A stretch of DNA of 64,000 bases from Gracilibacillus kekensis (GTDB lineage: Bacteria; Bacillota; Bacilli; Bacillales; Amphibacillaceae). Below are positions 16,643-24,863 of the stretch, in pieces. Numbering within the stretch: the stretch's first letter is position 1; each line of letters begins with the position of its first letter. A model generated the notes under the pieces. It saw only the letters and a list, made by a program, of their open reading frames with translations, was not told where the DNA came from and ran no database searches. The position numbers were made by a program, and so were the translations under genes. The DNA lies in the NCBI RefSeq assembly GCF_900143085.1, contig NZ_FRCZ01000006.1:15526-79525 (forward strand), given 5' to 3'.

Positions 16643-18389
16643 TCTCACCATTGTGCTATTTGAACGAATAGGTTTACTATTGCTGGCAGTTTTCATGTTG
16701 ACACAAGTGCCAGGGTTTCGTACATTATTGGACCGGGATATCGCATTGGATACAGTGATTTACTTAGCGATCGTTTTTGGATTTATTGGAATATTAGGGA
16801 CCCATACCGGTGTTTTAATTAGAATGGATACATTAATCGTGGAATCCCGAATAACAGACGTAACTTCTAACGAGGTACTGATAGGATTCAGTATGGTGGT
16901 AGTCATGATTGCGGGACTATTAGGTGGCCCGTATGTGGGTATTGGGGCAGGTGTAATCACAGGTATTTACCTATCATTTTTAGGAGGTGAAGCTTGGATC
17001 GCCAACAGTCTCATTAATCCGTTGGCAGGGCTAATTACAGGGTGGACAGGTCAGTTTTTTTCAGAAGAACGGGTGATTGCACCAGGAAAAGCTTTGTTTA
17101 TAGGGATGTTTCCTCCTGTTTTACATATGGGAATGCTTTTGATTTTTATTTCTGATCAGGAAACAGGTATTGAGTTAGTCAATACGATAGGTATTCCGCT
17201 TGTAGTGACCAATGCGATTGCACTGGCTATATTTACAATGATGATCCGAGCAGCCCTTAACGAAACCGAAAGAGAAGCGGCAATTGAAACGAATCGTGCT
17301 TTATCGATAGCAGAAAAAGCAATCCCTATTCTTCAAGATACTTCTTTAATCACTCAAGCAGACAAAATGGCAGCCTTATTATATGAAGAATTGGATGTAG
17401 CTGCAATTGCGGTGACAAACAAAGAAAAGGTTCTTAGCCACGTTGGACTAGGAGATGACCATCATCGACAAGGGGAACCACTTAAGATGAGACTTTCCCA
17501 AAAAGCACTTGATACGGGCGATATCCAAGTGGCGTATGATCGAGAAGATATTCAATGTCGCTTTGAACCATGCCCATTAAAAACGGCAATTATGATACCA
17601 ATTTACAGGTCCGGAGAAATCATTGGTCTTATCAATTTATATTTCAGACATTCCCAGCAGATCCGAGCAGTTGAAATTGAATTGGCCAAAGGGTTGGGTA
17701 CTATAATATCCAATCAAATTAGTGGTTTTGAAGCAGAACGAATGAAGGAACTATTAAAAGAAGCAGAAATACGGAATTTACAAGCTCAGATTAACCCTCA
17801 CTTTCTATTTAATACGTTTAATTTGCTTCATTCCCTGATGCGCGTTAATCAAGAAAAGGCACGTCATATTTTGATACAACTGAGTCATTATATGCGGTCG
17901 AACTTAAGTATTGCCAGCAAGTCACTTATTCCTTTGAATACAGAGTTAGAACATGTGAATGCCTATGTGGAAATTGTCACGGCTCGTTTTATGGATCAAT
18001 TAAAAGTAAACAAAAGGATTGATCAAGGCTTAGATGAAGTGATGATACCGCCTGCAACTTTACAACCTTTAATAGAAAACTGCATTCAGCACGGATTAAA
18101 GGATAAACAAATGAGAGGGAAAATCGAATTAATTATTACAAGGGAAGAAGACTGGGTATTTATTGAGGTAACAGACAATGGTAATGGTTTTGCAGAAAAT
18201 AGACTCAAGCTGCTGGGACAAGAGCCAGTGGATCCAAAGAATGGTAATGGTACAGCCTTATATAATATTAATGAACGTTTAAAAGGAATTTTGGGTGAGG
18301 AAAGTCAATTACACTTTCAAAATCACCCTATAAGAGGGAGTTCTGTTTCTTTCAAAATATTACTGAATAAGAAGGTGAAGGATAAATGA
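16635..18389 (+). CDS. LytS-type sensor histidine kinase (5TM-Lyt, GAF, HisKA_YehU)
   Basis: 584 residues: an N-terminal block of membrane helices of the 5TMR_LYT type (to about residue 205), a GAF-like domain (about 220-360) with Cys in CRFEPCP, a dimer/phosphoacceptor domain with NPHFLFNTFNLLHSL (His near residue 388), and a C-terminal HATPase with ENCIQHGLKD (N box) and DNGNGF (G1 box). It autophosphorylates on His and passes phosphate to the response regulator encoded next, which it overlaps by ATGA. Position between two symporters suggests it senses their substrate or central acetate metabolites. Confidence 0.92.
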   Translation: MIDLTIVLFERIGLLLLAVFMLTQVPGFRTLLDRDIALDTVIYLAIVFGFIGILGTHTGVLIRMDTLIVESRITDVTSNEVLIGFSMVVVMIAGLLGGPYVGIGAGVITGIYLSFLGGEAWIANSLINPLAGLITGWTGQFFSEERVIAPGKALFIGMFPPVLHMGMLLIFISDQETGIELVNTIGIPLVVTNAIALAIFTMMIRAALNETEREAAIETNRALSIAEKAIPILQDTSLITQADKMAALLYEELDVAAIAVTNKEKVLSHVGLGDDHHRQGEPLKMRLSQKALDTGDIQVAYDREDIQCRFEPCPLKTAIMIPIYRSGEIIGLINLYFRHSQQIRAVEIELAKGLGTIISNQISGFEAERMKELLKEAEIRNLQAQINPHFLFNTFNLLHSLMRVNQEKARHILIQLSHYMRSNLSIASKSLIPLNTELEHVNAYVEIVTARFMDQLKVNKRIDQGLDEVMIPPATLQPLIENCIQHGLKDKQMRGKIELIITREEDWVFIEVTDNGNGFAENRLKLLGQEPVDPKNGNGTALYNINERLKGILGEESQLHFQNHPIRGSSVSFKILLNKKVKDK

Positions 18390-19120
18390 AGCTACAAGTC
18401 ATGATTGCAGAAGATGAACGTTTGGCACGAGAAGAATTAAGTTATCTGCTTCAACAGGAAGAGGATGTGTTATTGAGTCCTAGTGCAGAGAATGGCGAGC
18501 AATTATTACAGTTATATCGTGAATGTAAACCAGATGTATTATTTCTTGATATTCATATGCCAGGCTTAACAGGTTTAGAAGTCGCTAAGATTCTGAGAAG
18601 TGAAGATGGAAAAGAGCCTGTCATTGTTTTCACCACTGCTTATGAAACATATGCCGTGGAGGCATTCGAGCTTCAAGCTACTGACTATTTGTTAAAACCT
18701 TTTGATGAAAAGCGGTTATCAACCACTTTAATGCGTGTTAGAGAAGAACTTCCGAAAAGGATGAATAAAAAGCCAAAGATTGATAAACTGATTATTTCCA
18801 CAGATAAAAAAATGATGGTTATTGATCCATTAGAAGTCGGATATGCTGTGAGAGAAGGCAGACAGGTCCTTCTTCATACATTAACAAATGAAGTATTTGT
18901 AACAAAAATGAATCTGAAAGAACTAGAAGAAAAACTACGTGCATTTCCGTTTTACCGGCCACATCGCAGCTATCTTGTGAATCTAGATGCAATAGAAGAA
19001 ATTACACCTTGGTTTAATGGTGCCTATAATATTGTATTAAAAGACAAAGTGAAATCACAGATTCCGATGAGCAGAACAGTAGCGAAAGACTTTTTTGATT
19101 TTTTACAGGGTTTATCGTAA
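18386..19120 (+). CDS. LytTR-family response regulator
   Basis: A 244-residue two-domain regulator. The receiver domain has the acidic pocket ED at 9-10, phosphoacceptor Asp55 in FLDIHMPG, and the conserved Lys in LLKPFDE. The C-terminal LytTR domain (about 140-240) ends in FYRPHRSYLVNLDAIEEI and is a beta-type DNA-binding domain that reads direct repeats. Starts inside the stop of the kinase gene (ATGA). The likely target is the downstream DUF4212/symporter promoter, where a repeated ACTAAATAC motif flanks the start region. Confidence 0.92.
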   Translation: MKLQVMIAEDERLAREELSYLLQQEEDVLLSPSAENGEQLLQLYRECKPDVLFLDIHMPGLTGLEVAKILRSEDGKEPVIVFTTAYETYAVEAFELQATDYLLKPFDEKRLSTTLMRVREELPKRMNKKPKIDKLIISTDKKMMVIDPLEVGYAVREGRQVLLHTLTNEVFVTKMNLKELEEKLRAFPFYRPHRSYLVNLDAIEEITPWFNGAYNIVLKDKVKSQIPMSRTVAKDFFDFLQGLS

Positions 19121-19203
19121 CCATTCAGACAAACAAAACAACATTTTAAACAAGAAAGTCTGCATTTCACAGAAATTAAAAAATTTAATACGTGATATTT
19201 AAT

Positions 19204-19240
19204 ATACTAAATACAATTGTTAGAGTATTTAGTATTTTTT
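19204..19240 (+). terminator. Terminator of the symporter/two-component operon
   Basis: ACTAAATAC (19206-19214) pairs with GTATTTAGT (19225-19233), followed by ATTTTTT. The arms share sequence with a copy at 19347-19361. Confidence 0.7.
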
Positions 19241-19361
19241 ATGGTTCATAAGTGGATGGGATTTGTGAACGTATAATGGATAGGAACGCTGAATAAACAA
19301 CAGGGATCGTATTAACACCATCAATATGTAAGCGTTTACTAACATAACTAAATACTCTAAC
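19219..19361. repeat. 15-bp inverted repeat pair around the DUF4212 promoter
   Basis: GTTAGAGTATTTAGT (19219-19233) is the exact reverse complement of ACTAAATACTCTAAC (19347-19361). The 9-bp core occurs a third time at 19206-19214. The pair brackets a cre-like site and the 5' region of the second symporter operon, so it may be a LytTR operator or an alternative RNA fold. Confidence 0.6.
19327..19340 (+). promoter_or_regulatory. cre-like CcpA site upstream of the second symporter operon
   Basis: TGTAAGCGTTTACT matches the cre consensus TGWAANCGNTNWCA at 13 of 14 positions. It lies 51 bp before the ATG at 19391, where CcpA could control transport of an overflow product such as acetate in response to sugar. 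Confidence 0.65.
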
Positions 19362-19390
19362 TAAAAACAGGAAGGATGGGGTGATAGAAA

Positions 19391-19666
19391 ATGAAACAGA
19401 CTCTTAATGAGAAACAAAGGTGGTACTGGAAGAAAAACATCAAATTAATATTGAGCTTGTTAGTGGTTTGGGCATTAGTTGGATATGGTGGAGCAATTCT
19501 ATTGGCTGAGCCACTCTATCATGTTCGCTTTTTTAATGTGTCACTATCTTATTGGATAGCACATCAAGGTTCGATCCTTGTATTTATACTATTAATCTTA
19601 ATTTATGCTCTTCGTATGGATAAACTCGATAAGAAATATAAAGCAATGCTGAAGGATGGGGAATAA
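19391..19666 (+). CDS. DUF4212 small membrane subunit of an SSS symporter
   Basis: A 91-residue protein with an N-terminal WYWKKNIKLI amphipathic start and two transmembrane helices (about 18-38 and 55-75). DUF4212 proteins are the small partner of the VC_2705-type sodium:solute symporters. The large partner starts 80 bp downstream. GGAAGGATGGGGTGA lies before the ATG. Likely forms a complex in the membrane. Confidence 0.88.
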   Translation: MKQTLNEKQRWYWKKNIKLILSLLVVWALVGYGGAILLAEPLYHVRFFNVSLSYWIAHQGSILVFILLILIYALRMDKLDKKYKAMLKDGE

Positions 19667-19746
19667 AACAGTTTACATGGTGACAAATGATCGATGGAGT
19701 AATAACCTACTCTGATCATAGTCTCACTTTATACAGGAGGGGTTTT

Positions 19747-21447
19747 ATGAGTGTAGAAGCAATTACTATTATATTGGTTTTAATTACGTTTGCGATATAT
19801 ACGGGCATTGGTTGGTGGTCAAGAGTTAATGACACATCTAACTTTTATGTTGCTGGTCAAGGTGTCCCTACTGTTGCAAATGGGGCAGCCATTGCTGCTG
19901 ACTGGATGTCAGCTGCATCATTTATCTCAATGGCAGGGCTTGTAGCATTTCTAGGATATGACGGCACGATTTATTTAATGGGTTGGACGGGTGGATACGT
20001 TTTATTGGCTTTGCTACTTGCTCCATATCTGCGTAAATTTGGGAAGTTTACTGTTCCTGATTTTATTGGGGATCGTTTTTATTCAAGCAGTGCTCGTTCT
20101 GTAGCTGCAGTAGCTACGATTTTTATCTCACTTACTTATATATCGGGACAGATGCGTGGGGTAGGAATTGTTTTTAGTCGTTATTTGCAAGTAGATATTG
20201 TGGTGGGCGTATTGATTGGTATGGCGATCGTTGGTTTCTTTGCATTATTAGGTGGTATGAAAGGGGTAACCTGGACACAAGCAATTCAATATTTTGTTAT
20301 TATTATCGCCTTTATTATCCCCGCTGTTGCGATTTCCTTGCAATTAACAGGTAATCCGGTTCCCCAATTAGCCTTAACGACAAGTGATATTGTTGATAGA
20401 TTAGGTCAAATTCAAGTTGATCTTGGTATGACAGAATATATGGCACCTTTTACAGATTTATCTTTACTGAATGTGTTCATGGTGACACTTGCATTAATGG
20501 CAGGGACTGCAGGTCTTCCACATGTTATCGTTCGTTTCTATACGGTTAAAAGTGTTCGTGCTGCCAGATGGTCAGCTGTATGGGCAATTATTTTTATTGG
20601 CTTGCTTTATTTAACTGCACCTGCTGTTGGAGCATTCGCTAAATACAATTTAATTGATACAATTGCCGATAAACCAATCGAAGAGGTGCAGAGTATTGAG
20701 TGGGTTAGCAAGTGGGAAACTACTGGATTATTACAATTAGATGATCAGAATGGCGACGGAGTTGTTAATTTCACTGGTGGGGACGATAATGAAGTCGTAA
20801 TTGATGGAGACATTATTGTGTTATCTACACCAGAGGTTGCCAATCTAGCTCCTTTTATTATCGCTTTAGTTGCCGCAGGTGGTTTAGCTGCAGCATTATC
20901 AACGGCATCAGGTTTACTTATAACCATGACAAGTGCAGTTTCACATGATATTTATTATCGAATTTTTAATAAAACAGCCTCAGAAGCACAACGGCTGCGT
21001 GTCGGTCGAATCACTTTATTAATTGCTCTAGGGATTGCCGCGTATGTGGGGATTAACCCACCAGGATTTGCTGGAGAGGTTGTGGCACTCGCCTTTGGTT
21101 TAGGGGCGGCAAGTCTCTTCCCAGTAATTCTTTTAGGTATTTTTGATAAACGTATGAATAAAGAAGGGGCAGTTGCTGGTATTATCACCGGTTTGAGTTT
21201 TACATTAATTATGATTGGTGCAATCCTCTCTCCATCTATTATTGGAACAGAAGAACCGATTCTCAACAGTTTCTTTGGCATTAATGCTCAAGGGGTCGGT
21301 GTAATTGGTATGTTGCTTAATTTCATAGTTAGTTTCATTGTTTCAAGAATGACACCAGAACCACCTTCAGAAATTCAGCAATTGATCGAAAATGTACGAG
21401 CACCGGAGTTAGACGAACAACCAGAACAGTCTGTTAACGAAAAATAA
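19747..21447 (+). CDS. Sodium:solute symporter, VC_2705 subfamily (probable acetate/organic acid)
   Basis: A 566-residue SSS carrier with FYVAGQGVPTVANGAAIAADWMSAASF near the N-terminus and GLPHVIVRFYTVKSVRAAR in the core. The VC_2705 subfamily has an extra soluble insert; here it contains DDQNGDGVVNFTGGDDNEV, an EF-hand-like DxNxDG loop that could bind Ca2+. The start is the ATG at 19747, just after AGGAGGGG; the longer frame lacks a ribosome binding site. Its dedicated DUF4212 partner precedes it, and the operon follows the LytS/LytTR genes. Substrate is inferred from the family. Confidence 0.88.
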   Translation: MSVEAITIILVLITFAIYTGIGWWSRVNDTSNFYVAGQGVPTVANGAAIAADWMSAASFISMAGLVAFLGYDGTIYLMGWTGGYVLLALLLAPYLRKFGKFTVPDFIGDRFYSSSARSVAAVATIFISLTYISGQMRGVGIVFSRYLQVDIVVGVLIGMAIVGFFALLGGMKGVTWTQAIQYFVIIIAFIIPAVAISLQLTGNPVPQLALTTSDIVDRLGQIQVDLGMTEYMAPFTDLSLLNVFMVTLALMAGTAGLPHVIVRFYTVKSVRAARWSAVWAIIFIGLLYLTAPAVGAFAKYNLIDTIADKPIEEVQSIEWVSKWETTGLLQLDDQNGDGVVNFTGGDDNEVVIDGDIIVLSTPEVANLAPFIIALVAAGGLAAALSTASGLLITMTSAVSHDIYYRIFNKTASEAQRLRVGRITLLIALGIAAYVGINPPGFAGEVVALAFGLGAASLFPVILLGIFDKRMNKEGAVAGIITGLSFTLIMIGAILSPSIIGTEEPILNSFFGINAQGVGVIGMLLNFIVSFIVSRMTPEPPSEIQQLIENVRAPELDEQPEQSVNEK

Positions 21448-21479
21448 AAATGTAATCTTGTATTAAGGAGTGGTGAAAG

Positions 21480-21938
21480 GTGAACTGGACATTGATTTTA
21501 GGGAGTTTGATTATCTTGGTATATCTACTCCACCCATGGATGAATATAAAGACCTTTCAGAAGGTAATAGGGATTACGTTATTTCTTGAAATTTTTTATA
21601 TAACAGGTCATTATTTAATGGAATGGCCATTCCCAACACCGATTGTTTTTGGACAGCTTTTTGTGGTTGCTGGACTAGGTGTGGCTTTAGGTGTGTGTTT
21701 CTCAAGAATTTGGCCATTACCACTTGAAAAAGGGTTTGAACGAATATTTCGGACATTTTTACTCGTCATTCCATCACTTGGTTTTGGTATGGGGTTACAA
21801 ATAATTTTACAAGGAGCCTATGCAACACAGGCAATTTATTTGATTTTTGCGTGTGCAGCATGGTTAGGGTCAGGTAGGTTCGTAAGGGAAGAAAAAAACC
21901 TTCCAGTACAAAATAAAAGAGTAGAACAAACGATTTAA
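21480..21938 (+). CDS. Four-helix membrane protein of unknown function
   Basis: A 152-residue protein with four or five hydrophobic helices and few charged residues; no recognised domain. GTG start at 21480 with AAGGAG about 11 bases upstream, 32 bp after the symporter gene, so likely the last gene of the DUF4212/symporter operon and followed by a terminator. Function not known. Confidence 0.7.
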   Translation: MNWTLILGSLIILVYLLHPWMNIKTFQKVIGITLFLEIFYITGHYLMEWPFPTPIVFGQLFVVAGLGVALGVCFSRIWPLPLEKGFERIFRTFLLVIPSLGFGMGLQIILQGAYATQAIYLIFACAAWLGSGRFVREEKNLPVQNKRVEQTI

Positions 21939-21945
21939 GTAAAAG

Positions 21946-21987
21946 AAAGCTTCTCAAACGTTCAGCATACGTTGAGAAGCTTTTTTT
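21946..21987 (+). terminator. Strong terminator of the second symporter operon
   Basis: AAAGCTTCTCAA (21946-21957) pairs with TTGAGAAGCTTT (21972-21983), followed by a T run. Confidence 0.85.
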
Positions 21988-22069
21988 GTTAAAGATTAAA
22001 AACAAAAATATAAATAGACAAATTTCTACAATACATGTTACGATAATGGTAATAGGAAAAAAGTCACGT

Positions 22070-22157
22070 AAAGATATCGGCAAACCTTTCGAAAGAGTGG
22101 GACGCAAAGCTAAAGGGGCTAACCATTAATGTAATGAATGCCAGCCAGTTGCGCTTA
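22070..22157 (+). promoter_or_regulatory. Cyclic di-GMP-I (GEMM-I) riboswitch
   Basis: The sequence carries the diagnostic blocks of the class I c-di-GMP aptamer in order: CAAACC, a CGAAAG tetraloop receptor-type turn, GTGGGACGCAAAGC, GGGGCTAACC, and ATGCCAGCCAGTTGCGC. Spacing matches the Vibrio Vc2 aptamer. It precedes a terminator and the diguanylate cyclase gene at 22233. Boundaries are approximate. Confidence 0.9.
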
Positions 22158-22169
22158 TAAGGAGAAGTT

Positions 22170-22200
22170 AGAAACCTTTGCAGCGGAGGTTTCTTTTTTA
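22170..22200 (+). terminator. Riboswitch expression platform terminator
   Basis: AGAAACCT (22170-22177) pairs with AGGTTTCT (22187-22194), followed by TTTTT. It lies between the aptamer and the gene it controls, so ligand binding probably decides whether the cyclase gene is read. Confidence 0.8.
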
Positions 22201-22232
22201 TCTATTTAAAAATTGTGTTAGGGGTGATCACT

Positions 22233-23738
22233 ATGTTTGTTTTACCTATACTTTATATTGTATCTTCTTTTATATTAATAAGTGGAGCTACAGTTATATA
22301 CAATGGTAACCGCAGAAGTATAAAGTATAAGACATTTGCCTTGATATTTGTGGCAATGGCTGTTTGGCAACAGTCTGCTCTGCTAATTTCACTCCTGCCA
22401 CCTGAACAAGCCAATGTTGTTTTTATATATGGTCTAATTCCAACAATTCTTGTTACTTTTCTATTGCTGTTACACGGTGTTTACCTGATTACAAATGTTT
22501 ATTCACGAAAATATGCATTTTATTATAAATTGCTTTTCATTCCACCTGTAATCAATATATTGTTATTACCTGTTGATGGTTGGTTATATCAAGGTGAGGT
22601 TTTGGTTTATAGTGAGCATTCTTTACCGGGTCCTGGAGGCTTTTTAAATTTTGGGATTATGTTTTTCTATTTAGTAATAATGATTGCTTTGTTAATGCCA
22701 AAAATTCTACAGAAAAATCGTCCAAGTCAAATCTGGATGACCGGTCTGGTTTCATTTGTCTTATGGTCTTTAGTTATCGTTGTGTCTGGTGAGATGACGG
22801 GAGATTGGGATAGTTTTTCACTTGTTCCATTAGGTATTAATTTTTGGGCATTTGCCGTGTATATAAGTGTTCACCAATATGACTCACTACCTTCCTATGA
22901 AAGAAGATACAATCTATTATTTGAACGAGCACCTATTGGGATTATGATAACAGACAGTAAGGGCACGATTCATGAAGTTAGTCCACGAGTTTCAGACTTT
23001 TTGGAATTGCCATTAGACGATCTTCTTGGTCAGAAAATCTACAAATGGTTAGAAAATGAGGAGCAAGAAAAGATGCTCAGCGTATATTTTGATAATTTTG
23101 AAAAAAGAAAGGCATTTCAAAATGAAGAGCATTCTTTCTATAATGAGAAGCGTCAGATAAAATGGCTTGCGATTAGTTCAGAGTTTACCGAAATGGAAGG
23201 AGATCCCTATCAGTTACTGATGATCCATGACATAACGGGAACAAAACAACGTGAGAAACAGATTCATGACTTGGCCTATTATGATCATCTTACTAATTTA
23301 TATAATCGCGTATCCTTCAACCATACTTTTGAAAATTGGCTGAAAAATAAGTCTACATTTGCTCTTCTTATTTTGGACTTAAACTCTTTTAAAAGCATTA
23401 ATGATAAGTATGGCCATTACACAGGGGATCAAGTTTTGATGTATTTTGCAGAGCAGTTGAATACAAGTGTTGGGCCATCCGATTTTGTTGCCCGTTTATC
23501 AGGTGATGAGTTCGTCATCATGTTAAACGATGATAAACAAACTGAGTATGTGATAAATAAGATAAGATCCAACTTAAAAGAACCATTCGAACTTGCTGAT
23601 AATCAATCATTACTGATTTCCTCCAGTATAGGTGTCGCTATTTATCCAAGGGACGGAGAAGTCCTTGACGATCTATTCAAGGAAGCGGATGATCGAATGT
23701 ATGAGGATAAGAGAGATGGAAAAAGTATCCATGACTGA
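22233..23738 (+). CDS. Membrane diguanylate cyclase (7TM, PAS, GGDEF)
   Basis: 501 residues: seven N-terminal transmembrane helices (about 1-220) of the histidine-kinase-7TM sensor type, a PAS domain (about 230-345, YNLLFERAPIGIMITDSKG), and a C-terminal GGDEF domain (about 350-500) with LDLNSFKSINDKYGH and the signature read as SGDEF instead of GGDEF, a tolerated change. It makes cyclic di-GMP from two GTP. The PAS or 7TM part should sense a small ligand. Start is the ATG at 22233 with AGGGGTGAT upstream. Controlled by its own product through the upstream c-di-GMP riboswitch. Confidence 0.9.
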   Translation: MFVLPILYIVSSFILISGATVIYNGNRRSIKYKTFALIFVAMAVWQQSALLISLLPPEQANVVFIYGLIPTILVTFLLLLHGVYLITNVYSRKYAFYYKLLFIPPVINILLLPVDGWLYQGEVLVYSEHSLPGPGGFLNFGIMFFYLVIMIALLMPKILQKNRPSQIWMTGLVSFVLWSLVIVVSGEMTGDWDSFSLVPLGINFWAFAVYISVHQYDSLPSYERRYNLLFERAPIGIMITDSKGTIHEVSPRVSDFLELPLDDLLGQKIYKWLENEEQEKMLSVYFDNFEKRKAFQNEEHSFYNEKRQIKWLAISSEFTEMEGDPYQLLMIHDITGTKQREKQIHDLAYYDHLTNLYNRVSFNHTFENWLKNKSTFALLILDLNSFKSINDKYGHYTGDQVLMYFAEQLNTSVGPSDFVARLSGDEFVIMLNDDKQTEYVINKIRSNLKEPFELADNQSLLISSSIGVAIYPRDGEVLDDLFKEADDRMYEDKRDGKSIHD

Positions 23739-23763
23739 TTTTTTTTACGAGAAACAAAAAGGG

Positions 23764-23808
23764 GTTGTTCAAGCAATCATTAGTTTGATTTTGAACAACT
23801 TTTTCTTT
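23764..23808 (+). terminator. Terminator of the diguanylate cyclase gene
   Basis: GTTGTTCAA (23764-23772) pairs with TTGAACAAC (23791-23799), followed by TTTTTCTTT. Confidence 0.8.
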
Positions 23809-23869
23809 CTCTATTATACTTGTCCCTCCACTACAATGAATCTCCCATCTATCCTAATTACTGATCGAG

Positions 23870-24733
23870 TTAAATACTTTTTTGTTTTTGTCGGTAACCC
23901 GAAGGAGTTGTCCCAATAAATTTTTTGAATGTTCGATAGAAATGCGGTGTACTATCAAACCCGCTTAGTTCTGCAATGTGTGAAACAGGATAATCCGTGT
24001 TCCACAATAGCTCTTTCGCTTTATAGGTTCTTTTTTTGTTCAAATAGACAGTAACCCCAATTCCGGTCATTTCTTTAAATACTCTACTGAAATGCGCAGG
24101 ACTAACATGTGCTTTTTCCGCTAAAAGACTTAGAGAGATCTTGCCTTGTAGATTCTTGTCAATATACGCAAATATCTCATTCATCCAAAAACGATTATAG
24201 TTTTCTTCCCTAAAGGTTTGATCAATCTGCTCGATACTTAATCGAGATAAAAAAAGCAATATTTGATGAGTTATTAAGATAGCGGCATGAATGGAGCCTG
24301 TTTGTTTTTCACTTAATTCCTTGTCAATATCATTTAAAAATTGTTCAAGAGTCACTTGTTTCGTTTCTGAAAGCGATAATTTATAATATTTGTGCTTTTT
24401 AATTTTTTCAACAATAAACAAATACGAAAAGTTTTCATCAATCGGTATGGTTTGAATTAAAGCAGGACTAAAAAAGATGACTGATGACGTCACTAGATCG
24501 TCTTGGTTGGGTACAGCATGATGAATCGTGTCATTGGGGATCAAAAAGACATCCCCTTTGTTCATATTATAGAGCGTATTATTAATGAAAAAAGTACCCG
24601 TACCTTTGTGAACATAAATAATTTCATGGAAATCATGCATGTGGGTTGGTAATTCATTTTGAGGTTCTTTACTGCCTTTATAAACAAAGGAAAAAGGAAA
24701 TAAAGATTGAGCATTTTTTTTTATCGCTTTCAT
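23870..24733 (-). CDS. AraC family regulator with cupin sensor domain
   Basis: 287 residues: an N-terminal cupin-type sensor (about 15-95; LPTHMHDFHEIIYVHKGTG resembles sugar-binding AraC domains) and a C-terminal double helix-turn-helix (about 185-285; KISLSLLAEKAHVSPAHFSRVFKEMTG and SHIAELSGFDSTPHFYRTFKKFIG). Start ATG at 24733 with AGGTGAT upstream. It is divergent from the fucose-type catabolic genes and most likely activates them when the sugar is present. A repeated box in the 130-bp intergenic region is the best operator candidate. Confidence 0.9.
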   Translation of the reverse strand: MKAIKKNAQSLFPFSFVYKGSKEPQNELPTHMHDFHEIIYVHKGTGTFFINNTLYNMNKGDVFLIPNDTIHHAVPNQDDLVTSSVIFFSPALIQTIPIDENFSYLFIVEKIKKHKYYKLSLSETKQVTLEQFLNDIDKELSEKQTGSIHAAILITHQILLFLSRLSIEQIDQTFREENYNRFWMNEIFAYIDKNLQGKISLSLLAEKAHVSPAHFSRVFKEMTGIGVTVYLNKKRTYKAKELLWNTDYPVSHIAELSGFDSTPHFYRTFKKFIGTTPSGYRQKQKSI

Positions 24734-24750
24734 ATAGATCACCTGACTTT

Positions 24751-24836
24751 ACTCTATATCAAAAAACAGTATAAATAAAGCAAAAAATGCAATTTTTATT
24801 TCAATTTATTTTTGTTACTCTATATTTACACAGTAT
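24751..24836. promoter_or_regulatory. Direct repeat between AraC and dehydrogenase genes (candidate operators)
   Basis: ACTCTATAT-N6-ACAGTAT (24751-24772) and ACTCTATAT-N4-ACAGTAT (24817-24836) repeat in the same orientation, 66 bp start to start. Such direct half-sites fit AraC-type binding. The second copy overlaps the expected promoter of the plus-strand operon. Confidence 0.5.
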
Positions 24837-24863
24837 ATGAACATTTATAGGAGGCATAAATAA

